From an uncultured Bacteroidales bacterium (lineage in GTDB: Bacteria; Bacteroidota; Bacteroidia; Bacteroidales; Muribaculaceae), in NCBI GenBank assembly GCA_902784675.1, contig CACZVR010000050.1:1-49910 (forward strand): DNA of 49,910 nucleotides, written 5' to 3'. The notes beneath the pieces are model-generated. The model saw only the letters and a program-made list of their open reading frames with translations. It made no database searches and was not told the DNA's origin. Shown piece after piece: positions 8,609 through 15,446 of the stretch. Position 1 is the stretch's first letter; each line of letters opens with the position of its first letter. Made by a program: the position numbers and the translations under genes.

Positions 8609-9562
8609 ATGATTACCTATTGGAAATACACCACAAGCTATGTCGAGGTGGAGCAGTGGGAGCCTGGATGCTGGATTCAAGTGAAAGACCCCACAGCTGC
8701 CGATTTGGCTCTGCTTGAACAGCGCTGGCAGGCTCCGTTGGACATCATCGAGCAGGTTTCCGATGCCGACGAGCGTCCGCGTCTGGATCTTGAAGACGAT
8801 TGGGCTGTCGCCATCGTGAGGATGCCCAACAAGAGCATCGTGAGGATGCCCAACAAGAGCATCGATGAAGATGGAGATGCCGTGTTCGTGACACGTCCGG
8901 CGGCTGTGTTGGTGCGCGATGACTTGTTCATCACGGTGACTTATTTCCCGACCGAGGTGTTCAACGATTTCATCATCTGGAGCAATCGCCGCCGTCATCC
9001 CCAACGCAAGGGCTTCGACCTTTTGTTGTCGTTGCTGCTCTCCGCATCGGTGTGGTACCTCAAGTACCTCAAGCAGATGAACGCCATCATGAACACCGCC
9101 GAGGCTCGCCTGGAGAAATCGATGGACAACAACGAGTTACAAAAGATGATGGGACTGGGCAAATACTTGATTTACTTCATCAACTCGCTGCGTGGCAACG
9201 AATTGCTGCTATTGCGCCTCAGGAAGCATCTGCGCCTCATCGAGCACGATGAGGACTTGTTCGATGATGTGGAGATCGAGACCCAGCAGGCCTATGACAC
9301 CGCCATGATTTATAGCAACATCCTCGAGCGGCAGCAATCGGGCTATTCATCCATCATCGGTAATAACATGAACGTCATCATGCGCACGCTCACCGTCATC
9401 ACCATCATTTTGATGGTACCCACCGGCATTGCAGGTTATTATGGCATGAACGTGCCCAACGGCATGGAGAGTTGGGCTTGGGGATTCCCATTGGCTATCG
9501 TGCTGTCGATAGTCTTGTCCATCGTCATCTACTACTATCTCAAGAAACGCAAACTCATCTAA
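8609..9562 (+). CDS. corA: CorA-family divalent cation (magnesium) transporter
   Basis: A 317-aa inner-membrane channel for Mg2+ (or Co2+/Ni2+). A cytoplasmic alpha/beta N-terminal domain covers about residues 1-130, and a long helical stalk covers about 150-255. Two C-terminal membrane segments follow. The signature YGMNVPNG lies in the loop after the first of them (near 280-287), and the protein ends with a basic KKRKLI. The N-domain holds a tandem 8-residue duplication, IVRMPNKS twice, from a 24-bp duplication at 8813-8860. It keeps the frame but lengthens a loop or strand of the cytoplasmic domain. It is followed by the island boundary. Confidence 0.92.
   Translation: MITYWKYTTSYVEVEQWEPGCWIQVKDPTAADLALLEQRWQAPLDIIEQVSDADERPRLDLEDDWAVAIVRMPNKSIVRMPNKSIDEDGDAVFVTRPAAVLVRDDLFITVTYFPTEVFNDFIIWSNRRRHPQRKGFDLLLSLLLSASVWYLKYLKQMNAIMNTAEARLEKSMDNNELQKMMGLGKYLIYFINSLRGNELLLLRLRKHLRLIEHDEDLFDDVEIETQQAYDTAMIYSNILERQQSGYSSIIGNNMNVIMRTLTVITIILMVPTGIAGYYGMNVPNGMESWAWGFPLAIVLSIVLSIVIYYYLKKRKLI
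8813..8860 (+). repeat. Tandem 24-bp duplication inside corA
   Basis: Two identical 24-bp units (8813-8836 and 8837-8860) encode IVRMPNKS twice in frame. The exact identity of the units suggests a recent slip or an assembly artefact. Confidence 0.9.
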
Positions 9563-9629
9563 TTACTCCCCGTTTGTGCTTTTTCACGGTTTTGTCTCTC
9601 TCACGAGTCCAAGACTGAAAACTTTTTAC

Positions 9630-9637
9630 TACCTTTG
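9630..9637 (+). promoter_or_regulatory. Promoter -7 element before the tRNA-Leu fragment
   Basis: TACCTTTG on the plus strand, about 10 bp before the palindromic repeat. It is probably the former promoter of the tRNA-Leu gene. No TTG lies at the right distance. Confidence 0.5.
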
Positions 9638-9647
9638 CACCCGCAAC

Positions 9648-9707
9648 GATAGCGCAAGCCGAGTGGAAACCAAATTACAGTGATTTTCCCGAGGCCCAGC
9701 CTATCTT
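9648..9707 (+). repeat. Palindromic repeat with GATAG...CTATCTT ends
   Basis: The block runs from GATAGCGCAAGCCGAG to CCCGAGG...CCTATCTT. Its ends are inverted repeats (GATAG/CTATC), with an inner GGAAA/TTTCC pair. It shares its ends and GCAAGCCGAG core with the element at 41499-41574, but the central stem differs. It lies where the 5' half of the tRNA-Leu gene should be. Confidence 0.65.
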
Positions 9708-9710
9708 GCC

Positions 9711-9763
9711 GAACTTAGGATCTGGTAACTCCGGTTGTGTAGGTTCGAGTCCTATCGGGCGCA
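9711..9763 (+). pseudogene. tRNA-Leu(UAG), 3' half only
   Basis: From 9711 the sequence reads as the 3' half of a leucine tRNA. The anticodon loop is CTTAGGA (anticodon TAG), followed by the 3' anticodon strand TCTGG, a long class II variable arm with an internal stem, and a T-arm with GTTCGAG flanked by pairing GTAGG/CCTAT. The 3' acceptor strand CGGGCGC and discriminator A end it. No CCA is encoded. The matching 5' acceptor strand (GCGCCCG), D-arm and CCAGA strand are absent upstream; the palindromic repeat abuts instead. It is therefore a fragment, as left at an integration or recombination junction. An intact copy should exist elsewhere. Confidence 0.7.
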
Positions 9764-9764
9764 C

Positions 9765-9800
9765 TATAACTCGTTGATTATCAGCGAGTTATATTATTTT
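9765..9800 (+). terminator. Hairpin terminator after the tRNA-Leu fragment
   Basis: A stem of about 13 bp with one G-U pair (TATAACTCGTTGA / TCAGCGAGTTATA) is followed by TTATTTT. It starts one base after the tRNA 3' end. Confidence 0.7.
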
Positions 9801-9842
9801 CACTCCCCCTTACGCTCCCCCTGTTCTGAAAAGTATCCTATA

Positions 9843-10346
9843 CTATTGCTTTATTTTATTGAAAACACTTATGAAATAATCTTCTGTTTTATCTATAGTA
9901 TCTACATTTGGTATGTTCATCCCATATAGATGATTAGCCATTACTTGTGTCGATTTATAATTTGTCCATATTTTCATTTGTAGTACTTTTCTTTCATATT
10001 CCATATGTTCATGCAAAGGCATACCTCTATCCCAAGCATTTTCAGTGACTAATTTGAAACTAAGCTCTTTCCATCTCTGAATGCATGTTAATGATTCTCC
10101 AACAACTTCTAATAATTTAAGAGTTTGAGTATTATTTTCCGTCTTCCTATGTTCTTTGTCTATGAGATACGTGTAATAAAAAATTGAGCAAGAAAGTACG
10201 ATGCCCCCAATTCCGCCAATATAGCTTCCAAAACTTCCCCATTCTTCATGATTGGTACTTAAACTATGATGAAAGACAGCTATATATAAAATAAGAAAGA
10301 TAGATAAAACAATGATTGCAATAATCAGTATTCTTTTAGTTTTCAT
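9843..10346 (-). CDS. Small membrane protein, weakly Abi-like
   Basis: A 167-aa protein that I do not recognise with certainty. It has two membrane segments (about residues 5-26 and 38-60) joined by a short loop with NHEEWGSFGSYIGGIGG. A basic/helical cytoplasmic part of about 105 residues follows (LIDKEHRKTENNTQTLKLLE). The WGxFGxYIGG loop followed by a helix is the pattern of small membrane proteins annotated as putative phage abortive infection proteins, but this is a short motif. The gene is AT-rich with tRNA-fragment and repeat DNA on its downstream side. The start ATG at 10346 lies 26 bp after the aspartic protease stop, so the two genes are probably cotranscribed. Confidence 0.6.
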   Translation of the reverse strand: MKTKRILIIAIIVLSIFLILYIAVFHHSLSTNHEEWGSFGSYIGGIGGIVLSCSIFYYTYLIDKEHRKTENNTQTLKLLEVVGESLTCIQRWKELSFKLVTENAWDRGMPLHEHMEYERKVLQMKIWTNYKSTQVMANHLYGMNIPNVDTIDKTEDYFISVFNKIKQ

Positions 10347-10372
10347 CGAGCTAAAAACAAATCTTTATTTGA

Positions 10373-11500
10373 CTAATGTTTTGCCAGTTTTTCATAACAA
10401 AAGGATAAATTAATATTGAATGTATCAATGTAATTTTGATAGAATTCCTCATCCTTATAATTCTCAAGGAAATTTTTACCCATTGTAAATGCTTCTATTG
10501 CCTCTTGATATCTTCGTAATTCTTCGAGCGAGCAACCCTTACAAAAATACGAATGAACATAATCTTCTGCTTCATAAGAATCTAATTTCCTTTTTTTTAA
10601 GAGAAGATTAAACGCATTTATCGCTTTGTTTGAATATAAAAGGGCTTCGTTATGTTTCTCAAGTCTCCAATTATCACTAGCAATGGACACAAAAGCTTCT
10701 GCTTTTTCTTTATTATGAATAGCGTATCTTAGCATCATTAACGAATACTCCAAAGATTGATTGTAGTCTTTTTTATTATGAAAAATACTTGCCAATTTTG
10801 AATAGACATCAAAAAGAATTCCATCTTGGTTTTCTCCATTATCTAATTCAATTGCTTTTAAATGGCATCTTTCAGCAGATTCCCGATCTTTAAGATTGGA
10901 ATAACAAATTCCCATAGAATATAATACCCAAGGATTTGTGTCTTCACCACAGAACTCATATACAATTTGATAATATTTCAAAGCTTCTGAATAGATTTTG
11001 TTTTGATACAAATCTTCAGCTTTCTCATAAATAGCTGCAATTTCTTTTTCAGTATAGATGTTTGCATTATGGATAACCAAGTAATCCCCATCAATAGAAA
11101 CCTTACCAAGACGCTGAATAACGGATTGGCCAAGTAGCAGTGGGGCATTTTGAGTGGGGACAACAATAGCTGTAACATTCTCAATTGTTTGTCCACCAAT
11201 CTTAACTCTTCTCAAGTTAACAACAAGATTATCAATGACACTTCCATCGGCAAGGGTTGCTAGTGATGTCCCTTTAAAGTCGGAGTCATTAAGGTACCCG
11301 TTTTTAAGCATCATTTCAGCATATGTTAGAGATATACAAACATTTGCTGCACCTGTATCAAAAATGAATTTCATCTCCAATCCATTGACTTGACAAGGCA
11401 CTTTATAAACTCCAGCCTCTTTCTCCATATGGATTCTAACCTCTGCATTCACGCAAAGGCAACCCATCAATGCTATGAATATTACAATAATGTGTTTCAT
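10373..11500 (-). CDS. Exported retropepsin-like aspartic protease with TPR domain
   Basis: A 375-aa protein with a signal peptide (MKHIIVIFIALMGCLCVNA). A clan AA aspartic protease domain follows (about 25-140). The catalytic motif is FIFDTGAANVCISL near 48-61, then LADGSVIDNLVVNLRRVKIGG, and LLLGQSVIQRLGKVSID, which is the second conserved strand. Proteins with one such domain act as homodimers. From about 150 to the end there are five or so TPR-type helical hairpins (YSEALKYYQIVYEF, ESAERCHLKAIELD). It is likely periplasmic. The AT-rich composition and position inside the island suggest transfer. Its substrate is unknown. Confidence 0.8.
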   Translation of the reverse strand: MKHIIVIFIALMGCLCVNAEVRIHMEKEAGVYKVPCQVNGLEMKFIFDTGAANVCISLTYAEMMLKNGYLNDSDFKGTSLATLADGSVIDNLVVNLRRVKIGGQTIENVTAIVVPTQNAPLLLGQSVIQRLGKVSIDGDYLVIHNANIYTEKEIAAIYEKAEDLYQNKIYSEALKYYQIVYEFCGEDTNPWVLYSMGICYSNLKDRESAERCHLKAIELDNGENQDGILFDVYSKLASIFHNKKDYNQSLEYSLMMLRYAIHNKEKAEAFVSIASDNWRLEKHNEALLYSNKAINAFNLLLKKRKLDSYEAEDYVHSYFCKGCSLEELRRYQEAIEAFTMGKNFLENYKDEEFYQNYIDTFNINLSFCYEKLAKH

Positions 11501-11520
11501 ATAGTCTTCATTTTATTCCG

Positions 11521-11528
11521 CAAAGATA
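11521..11528 (-). promoter_or_regulatory. Promoter -7 element of the aspartic protease gene
   Basis: TATCTTTG on the minus strand, 20 bp before the start at 11500. A CTG at 11548-11550, 19 bp further up, could serve as a weak -33 element. Confidence 0.5.
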
Positions 11529-11613
11529 GTTAATTATTATTTTAAGCCAGCTTGATTAATATTATTTTTAACAAATGAAAGAGCCGCCACAATTATTTAA
11601 TTAACAATAGATT

Positions 11614-12321
11614 TCATTTTTGTTGCATATCAAGATCTGTCACACTATCTTTGCCATTGGAAACAGCAGGCGGAAGAGTGGAAAGGCCTGCCGCCGCTCC
11701 CTTGTTTTGAGGAGTCAGTATGAGGAGTTGGCCGTCCTCCCGTTCTGCTTGTTTCCTTAATGTTTCAAGTTGACGTTTGCCAGAATAGCGCCAGCCAACG
11801 ATTTCAATATTTTCCTTATTGTTTGCCACTTCAAGAATTACCATGAAGTTCTTTTTAGCAGTATGCATCACTATCCAGTATTTTGGCCGAGATTTGGGTT
11901 GAGTTTGACCAAATAGATTAGCTTTATAGAGTGCATTAAACAAGATTATACGACTATCCGTTCCACTAAGTTCAGGGTGGTTACCGCGGTTCTTTTCAAA
12001 GATATTCTTTTTGATAATAACAGGTTTTTCATATGCGCCAATAGCGTGACAAAGCCACTTAGGTAACATCGGCAGTTCAATTCCAACCATTGGGTTTGTG
12101 AAGTCATCATCAGGAATACTGTTTATACCTGATACCTTCTTGACTATCATTCTGCCGTAGGCATCTATAGGGTTTCCTTGTGTATCCCATTTTTCAACAA
12201 TTACTTGACTATCCTGCTCACTAAATCTAAAAGTTGGGTCATCTGTTAAAGCCCATTTCTTAGACCTCTGACTAATTGAGTCTTGATGGTTTTTATGATG
12301 ATCTCGTTTCTTATTGACCAT
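11614..12321 (-). CDS. Hypothetical protein with possible PBECR/MuF-C-like nuclease domain
   Basis: A 235-aa protein without signal peptide or membrane segment. The N-terminus is basic and His-rich (VNKKRDHHKNHQDS). From about residue 100 it reads HAIGAYEKPVIIKK, then NRGNHPELS, then RPKYWIVMHTAKKNFMVIL, and VGWRYSGKRQLETLRKQAER, DGQLLILTPQN and AAAGLSTLP. This order resembles the Bacteroidales members of the PBECR group (phage Barnase-EndoU-ColicinE5-RelE-like nucleases), which usually sit at the end of phage head-morphogenesis proteins. Here the domain stands nearly alone. No phage genes are nearby and no immunity gene is obvious. The assignment is from memory of the pattern and could be wrong. 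Confidence 0.5.
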   Translation of the reverse strand: MVNKKRDHHKNHQDSISQRSKKWALTDDPTFRFSEQDSQVIVEKWDTQGNPIDAYGRMIVKKVSGINSIPDDDFTNPMVGIELPMLPKWLCHAIGAYEKPVIIKKNIFEKNRGNHPELSGTDSRIILFNALYKANLFGQTQPKSRPKYWIVMHTAKKNFMVILEVANNKENIEIVGWRYSGKRQLETLRKQAEREDGQLLILTPQNKGAAAGLSTLPPAVSNGKDSVTDLDMQQK

Positions 12322-12345
12322 AATATTTTATTAATAATTTTGGCA

Positions 12346-12353
12346 CAAAAATA
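12346..12353 (-). promoter_or_regulatory. Promoter -7 element of the PBECR-like gene
   Basis: TATTTTTG on the minus strand, 25 bp before the start at 12321. No clear -33 element. Confidence 0.4.
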
Positions 12354-12547
12354 CCCGCTCAAATCGACTCCGTTTCTTTATCTGTTAACCGACGTATAAA
12401 CAATTTTTCAAAAAACTGTCAAATTTCTCCTTGAGTGACATTTTCCTGCATTTTGAGGGCAGTACATTACCTTTTTAGATACTTGTTTGGCATGGTAAGC
12501 CTCCTATAACAAAGTCAACGCATTACTGAATCAGTTTGTGTCTTTTT

Positions 12548-12655
12548 CGGGGGAGCGTACGCTCCCCCTTTTTGCACCGTTCAACGCCCTTAAACGCCTC
12601 ATTGGCTCACTATAAAGGCCTGTCAATCAGGCGTCGAGAGGTTTTTAAAGGTTTA
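12548..12655 (+). repeat. Island structured repeat, copy A
   Basis: The element begins with the perfect 20-bp palindrome GGGGGAGCGTACGCTCCCCC (12549-12568) followed by TTTTT. A second inverted pair AACGCCTCATTGG / CAATCAGGCGT follows, and it ends in GTTTTTAAAGGTTT. Copies B (12967), C (14669) and D (15280) have the same order and orientation. Confidence 0.8.
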
Positions 12656-12701
12656 AGACGGGTTAAACCGAAACTCTATCAGATTAAAGCGGTAACTTGC
12701 C

Positions 12702-12722
12702 GATTATCAGAGTGATATTATT
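12702..12722 (+). repeat. Imperfect direct repeat of the post-tRNA sequence
   Basis: GATTATCAGAGTGATATTATT here closely matches 9776-9798, just after the tRNA-Leu fragment. In both places a GTATCC/GGATAC and CTATTGC stretch follows within 30-50 bp. The pair brackets the three minus-strand AT-rich genes. Confidence 0.5.
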
Positions 12723-12745
12723 GTTTATAAAGGATACTATTGCGC

Positions 12746-12799
12746 GAAACGAGGAAAAATCACGCTTTTTTAAGTAGATTTTTCCTCGTTTCACTTATT
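12746..12799. terminator. Strong hairpin with T-run
   Basis: A perfect 16-bp inverted repeat (12746-12761 with 12777-12792, arm GAAACGAGGAAAAATC) encloses a 15-base loop and is followed by ATTTTTT. No gene ends close by on the plus strand, so it may insulate the repeat region or belong to the repeat DNA. Confidence 0.6.
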
Positions 12800-12966
12800 T
12801 TTTAGCTTTAAAAACATTGCGATTATCAAAAAAGGGGACGTTCCTTTTTCGTTTATAGACTGCTCAGAACTATATATTTTTCCGTTCTAAGCAGGGTACA
12901 AACGGATTTTTAATTATTGTAGGTGGTCATTATGATGCATACCATTGACGGATGTTTGGTAATCCT

Positions 12967-13084
12967 CGGGGGGTGCGTGCGCTCCCCCTTTTTGCGCCGT
13001 CGGGCGCCTTTCCGCACCTTTTAACGCCTCATCGGCTTGCTGGAAAACGCTGTCAATCAGGCGTCGGGAGGCTTTTAAGGGTTT
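12967..13084 (+). repeat. Island structured repeat, copy B
   Basis: It has the same order as copy A: a GGGTGCGTGCGCTCCCCC arm followed by TTTTT, an extra GCGCC-rich hairpin (GCGCCGTCGGGCGCC), AACGCCTCATCGG, then TGTCAATCAGGCGTCGGGAG and GCTTTTAAGGGTTT. It lies upstream of the ATPase gene. Confidence 0.8.
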
Positions 13085-13121
13085 GGGGAGGCGCAAGCCT
13101 GACTCCTATCAAGCGCACAGG

Positions 13122-13160
13122 AATCACATCAAACTGATTTCAGTTTGATGTGATTTTTAA
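13122..13160. terminator. Hairpin terminator upstream of the ATPase gene
   Basis: A perfect 15-bp stem (AATCACATCAAACTG, loop ATTT, CAGTTTGATGTGATT) is followed by TTTAATT. It would stop transcription entering the ATPase promoter region from the left. Confidence 0.7.
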
Positions 13161-13167
13161 TTATAAA

Positions 13168-13250
13168 ACATTGTGAGATTTCTACAGGATTTGAAGAAAT
13201 AAATTGTGAGATTTCTACAGAATTTCCGTGAAAACATTTTGAGATTTACC
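13168..13250 (+). repeat. Three direct repeats with a 33-bp period
   Basis: TTGTGAGATTTCTACAG starts at 13171 and 13204, and a weaker copy TTTTGAGATTTACCC at 13237. The starts are exactly 33 bp apart, about three helical turns. The third copy contains the TTG of the ATPase promoter (13239-13241), so a protein bound there would touch RNA polymerase. Confidence 0.8.
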
Positions 13251-13268
13251 CAAAATTGCTTATTTTTG
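13239..13268 (+). promoter_or_regulatory. Promoter of the DUF4143 ATPase gene
   Basis: TTG (13239-13241), a 19-bp spacer, then TATTTTTG (13261-13268), an exact Bacteroidetes promoter. The start codon is 30 bp downstream. The -33 element is inside the third 33-bp repeat. Confidence 0.75.
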
Positions 13269-13297
13269 CGCTCAAAACGACCAAACATTTTGAGGAA

Positions 13298-14647
13298 ATG
13301 GAGAAAGGGATAAGAATATACAAGAGAAAACTCTATGAGCAGATGCTCAGATGGAAAAAGAGCAAGGGTGGCGAGACGGCGTTGTTGATTAAGGGTGCCC
13401 GTCGTGTCGGTAAATCCACAATCGCCGAGGAATTTGCTCGAAGGGAGTATGCCTCTTATATCGTGGTGAATTTTGACGATGCTCCTAAGGCCTTGTGGGA
13501 AGCTATTGATAACATTGCCGACTTAAATGACTTCTTCGTGAAACTTCAGTTCATCTATAATGTTAAACTGATAGAGCGCCAATCGGTTATTATCTTTGAT
13601 GAAATCCAGAAGGCTCCACTGGTCCGTCAGGCCATCAAGTATTTGGTGAAAGATCATCGTTACGACTATATTGAAACGGGGTCGCTGTTATCCATCAAGA
13701 AAAATGTTAAAGACATCACCATTCCAAGTGAAGAGACCCGCTTAACGATGTATCCCATGGATTATGAAGAGTTCCGTTGGGCGTTAGGAGACACAACGAC
13801 TATCCCGATGCTTCGTGAAGTGTTTGAGAGGCGACATCCCATGGGCGACCAAGTCAATCGCAAACTGCTGAGGGATTTTCGCCTGTACATGCTGGTGGGC
13901 GGTATGCCACAAGCTGTAAACACTTATCTCAACACTAATAATCTGAGTGAGGTGGATCAAACCAAGCGAGAGATTTTAGAACTTTATGCCGATGATTTCC
14001 GCAAGATTGATTCGAGTGGTAACATCTCCCGCCTCTTTATGGATATACCCTCCCAATTGACTGGCAATGCATCCCGATATCAGCTTTCGGGCGCCTTGGG
14101 ACGCGTATCCGAGTATGTTAATGCCGGCGAATTACTTGCCGACTTGGAGGACAGCCTTTGCGTTAACTTCGCCTACCATGCCAATGATCCATCGGTGGGG
14201 CTGGCTTTGCATAAGGATAGGGACAAATATAAAATGTTTGTCGCAGACACAGGGTTATTTATTACGCTTGCTTTCTGGGATAAGCAAGTGACAGAGAATA
14301 TCATCTATCAGAAACTGTTATCTGACAAACTGAGTGCCGATTTGGGATATGTCTATGAAAATGTGGTAGCTCAAATGATCAAGGCAGCTGGAAATGAATT
14401 GTATTATTACACCTGGCCAACACCTAGTGGCAAGCACAATTATGAAGTGGATTTCCTGTTGTCACGTGGTAATAAACTTTGTCCTATCGAGGTCAAGTCG
14501 TCTGGTTATAAAAAACATGCCTCGCTTGATGAGTTCTGCAAGAAATTCTCAGACAAAGTGTCAAAACGCTATTTGGTTTACACCAAGGACTTGCATATCG
14601 ATGGCGAAACCACTCTGTTGCCAGTCTACATGACTCCACTATTATAA
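13298..14647 (+). CDS. AAA ATPase with DUF4143 domain
   Basis: A 449-aa P-loop protein of the common family with an N-terminal AAA_14 domain and a C-terminal DUF4143 nuclease-like domain. Walker A is LLIKGARRVGKSTIAEEFAR near 28-47. Walker B is QSVIIFDEIQKAP near 101-113, with YIETGSLLSI after it. The C-terminal part holds KMFVADTGLFITLAF, a LGYVYENVVAQMI helix, and EVDFLLSRGNKLCPIEVKSS, which fits the ExD/DxK-type active-site pattern of restriction-like folds. The start is the ATG at 13298 (MEKGIRIYKRKL), because the promoter is 30 bp upstream. Function is uncertain; these genes are scattered, often mobile-associated. It sits between repeat copies B and C. Confidence 0.9.
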   Translation: MEKGIRIYKRKLYEQMLRWKKSKGGETALLIKGARRVGKSTIAEEFARREYASYIVVNFDDAPKALWEAIDNIADLNDFFVKLQFIYNVKLIERQSVIIFDEIQKAPLVRQAIKYLVKDHRYDYIETGSLLSIKKNVKDITIPSEETRLTMYPMDYEEFRWALGDTTTIPMLREVFERRHPMGDQVNRKLLRDFRLYMLVGGMPQAVNTYLNTNNLSEVDQTKREILELYADDFRKIDSSGNISRLFMDIPSQLTGNASRYQLSGALGRVSEYVNAGELLADLEDSLCVNFAYHANDPSVGLALHKDRDKYKMFVADTGLFITLAFWDKQVTENIIYQKLLSDKLSADLGYVYENVVAQMIKAAGNELYYYTWPTPSGKHNYEVDFLLSRGNKLCPIEVKSSGYKKHASLDEFCKKFSDKVSKRYLVYTKDLHIDGETTLLPVYMTPLL

Positions 14648-14668
14648 AACAAAAAGAAATTGAGTGTT

Positions 14669-14780
14669 TCGGGAGAGCGTGCGCTCCCCCTTTTTGCGCC
14701 GTTGGGCGCCCTTCCGCGCCCTTAAACGCCTGATAAGTTTTTCACAAATTCCTGTTAATCAGGCGTCTGGAGGTTTTTAA
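14669..14780 (+). repeat. Island structured repeat, copy C
   Basis: GGGAGAGCGTGCGCTCCCCC followed by TTTTT, GCGCCGTTGGGCGCC, AAACGCCTGAT and the complementary ATCAGGCGT about 35 bp later, then GGAGGTTTTTAAAC. It has the same orientation as A and B and lies 21 bp after the ATPase stop. Confidence 0.8.
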
Positions 14781-14862
14781 ACAAAAAGATATCATGACTA
14801 TTATTTGGTATGGTTTTTGCAGTATTTTTATATAGAATGGGTTATTTTTAATACTAACAAAA

Positions 14863-15259
14863 ATGCGCCTTATGAATATGAATCCCATATTATTAGCCTC
14901 TTATGATTATGAAATGACCGCGACCAGATTACAACAAGATTTGTCTGCAAGCGGTATAGACTGTGTTGTTGAGAAAGTGCCAAAGACGAGTGCCTATGAT
15001 GCCATGATTGATCATAGTAGTTTTTGTTTTGCTGTATATGTTGATCATGAAGATTACACCCAAGCCAAAGAGATTCTTAAACAATTCAACGCAACAAGAG
15101 ACGAAGAAACTCCTTGGTGCCCGAAATGTGGGTCTCATGAAGTCACAAAGACAGTAGTTCATCATGACCTCACCAATTGCATCTTCCCTTTTTTTCGAAG
15201 ATTATGATGAAGAGGATTATCACTGCAATAGTTGTGGGCACGATTTTAAACGGTATTGA
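14863..15259 (+). pseudogene. DUF2007-like protein with zinc ribbon, frameshifted in a T-run
   Basis: The first frame gives a short alpha/beta domain (PILLASYDYEMTATRLQQDL, SFCFAVYVDHEDYTQAKEIL), as in DUF2007 putative signal-transducing proteins, then CPKC and a stop at 15205. A run of seven T at 15189-15195 precedes the stop. Shifting by one base there continues as FEDYDEEDYHCNSCGHDFKR and stops at 15257-15259. That supplies the second CxxC half of a zinc ribbon. The intact gene would have one T fewer. It may be a real loss, a slippage-controlled gene or a sequencing error. The start could also be ATG 14872 or 14878. It lies between repeat copies C and D. Confidence 0.75.
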
Positions 15260-15279
15260 AGCGTTTGTTCTGTTAATGT

Positions 15280-15345
15280 GCCTCGGCGGTTACCGGAAAA
15301 ATGTCGTCAATCACGCGTCAGTAGGTTTCAAAGGCTTTTTGGGGA
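15280..15345 (+). repeat. Island structured repeat, degenerate copy D
   Basis: Only the 3' part of the repeat is recognisable: GTCGTCAATCACGCGTCAGTAGG, read as two adjacent short stretches, then TTTCAAAGGCTTTTTGGGG. The first hairpin is not preserved. The rest of the gap to 15446 holds nothing I can identify. Confidence 0.45.
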
Positions 15346-15446
15346 TGTAAGTCAGAGTTCTTTTTAGGTGCATAGATGATTCAAGACCCGTTTAATTTCT
15401 GCAGTTTCTTGTTGAATTGATTGGACTTGTCTTCATGAGATGCCAG

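Noticed and set aside
9638-9763. Complete tRNA-Leu with a small intron
   Set aside because: GCACCCG at 9638 could pair with the 3' acceptor strand with one mismatch, but no D-arm or CCAGA anticodon strand is present, and the intervening block matches the dispersed repeat seen at 41499.
12914-13137. Two overlapping opposite 60-codon ORFs
   Set aside because: They are translations of structured repeat copy B; Pro/Arg/Ala-rich and with no family pattern.
13168-13250. CRISPR array
   Set aside because: Only three short, imperfect repeats with 33-bp period, no spacer variation of CRISPR type, no cas genes, and overlap with a promoter.
12548-15345. Integron attC sites
   Set aside because: The order of repeat, gene, repeat is similar, but no GTTRRRY/RYYYAAC core pair and no integrase were found, and the elements contain terminator-like T-runs.
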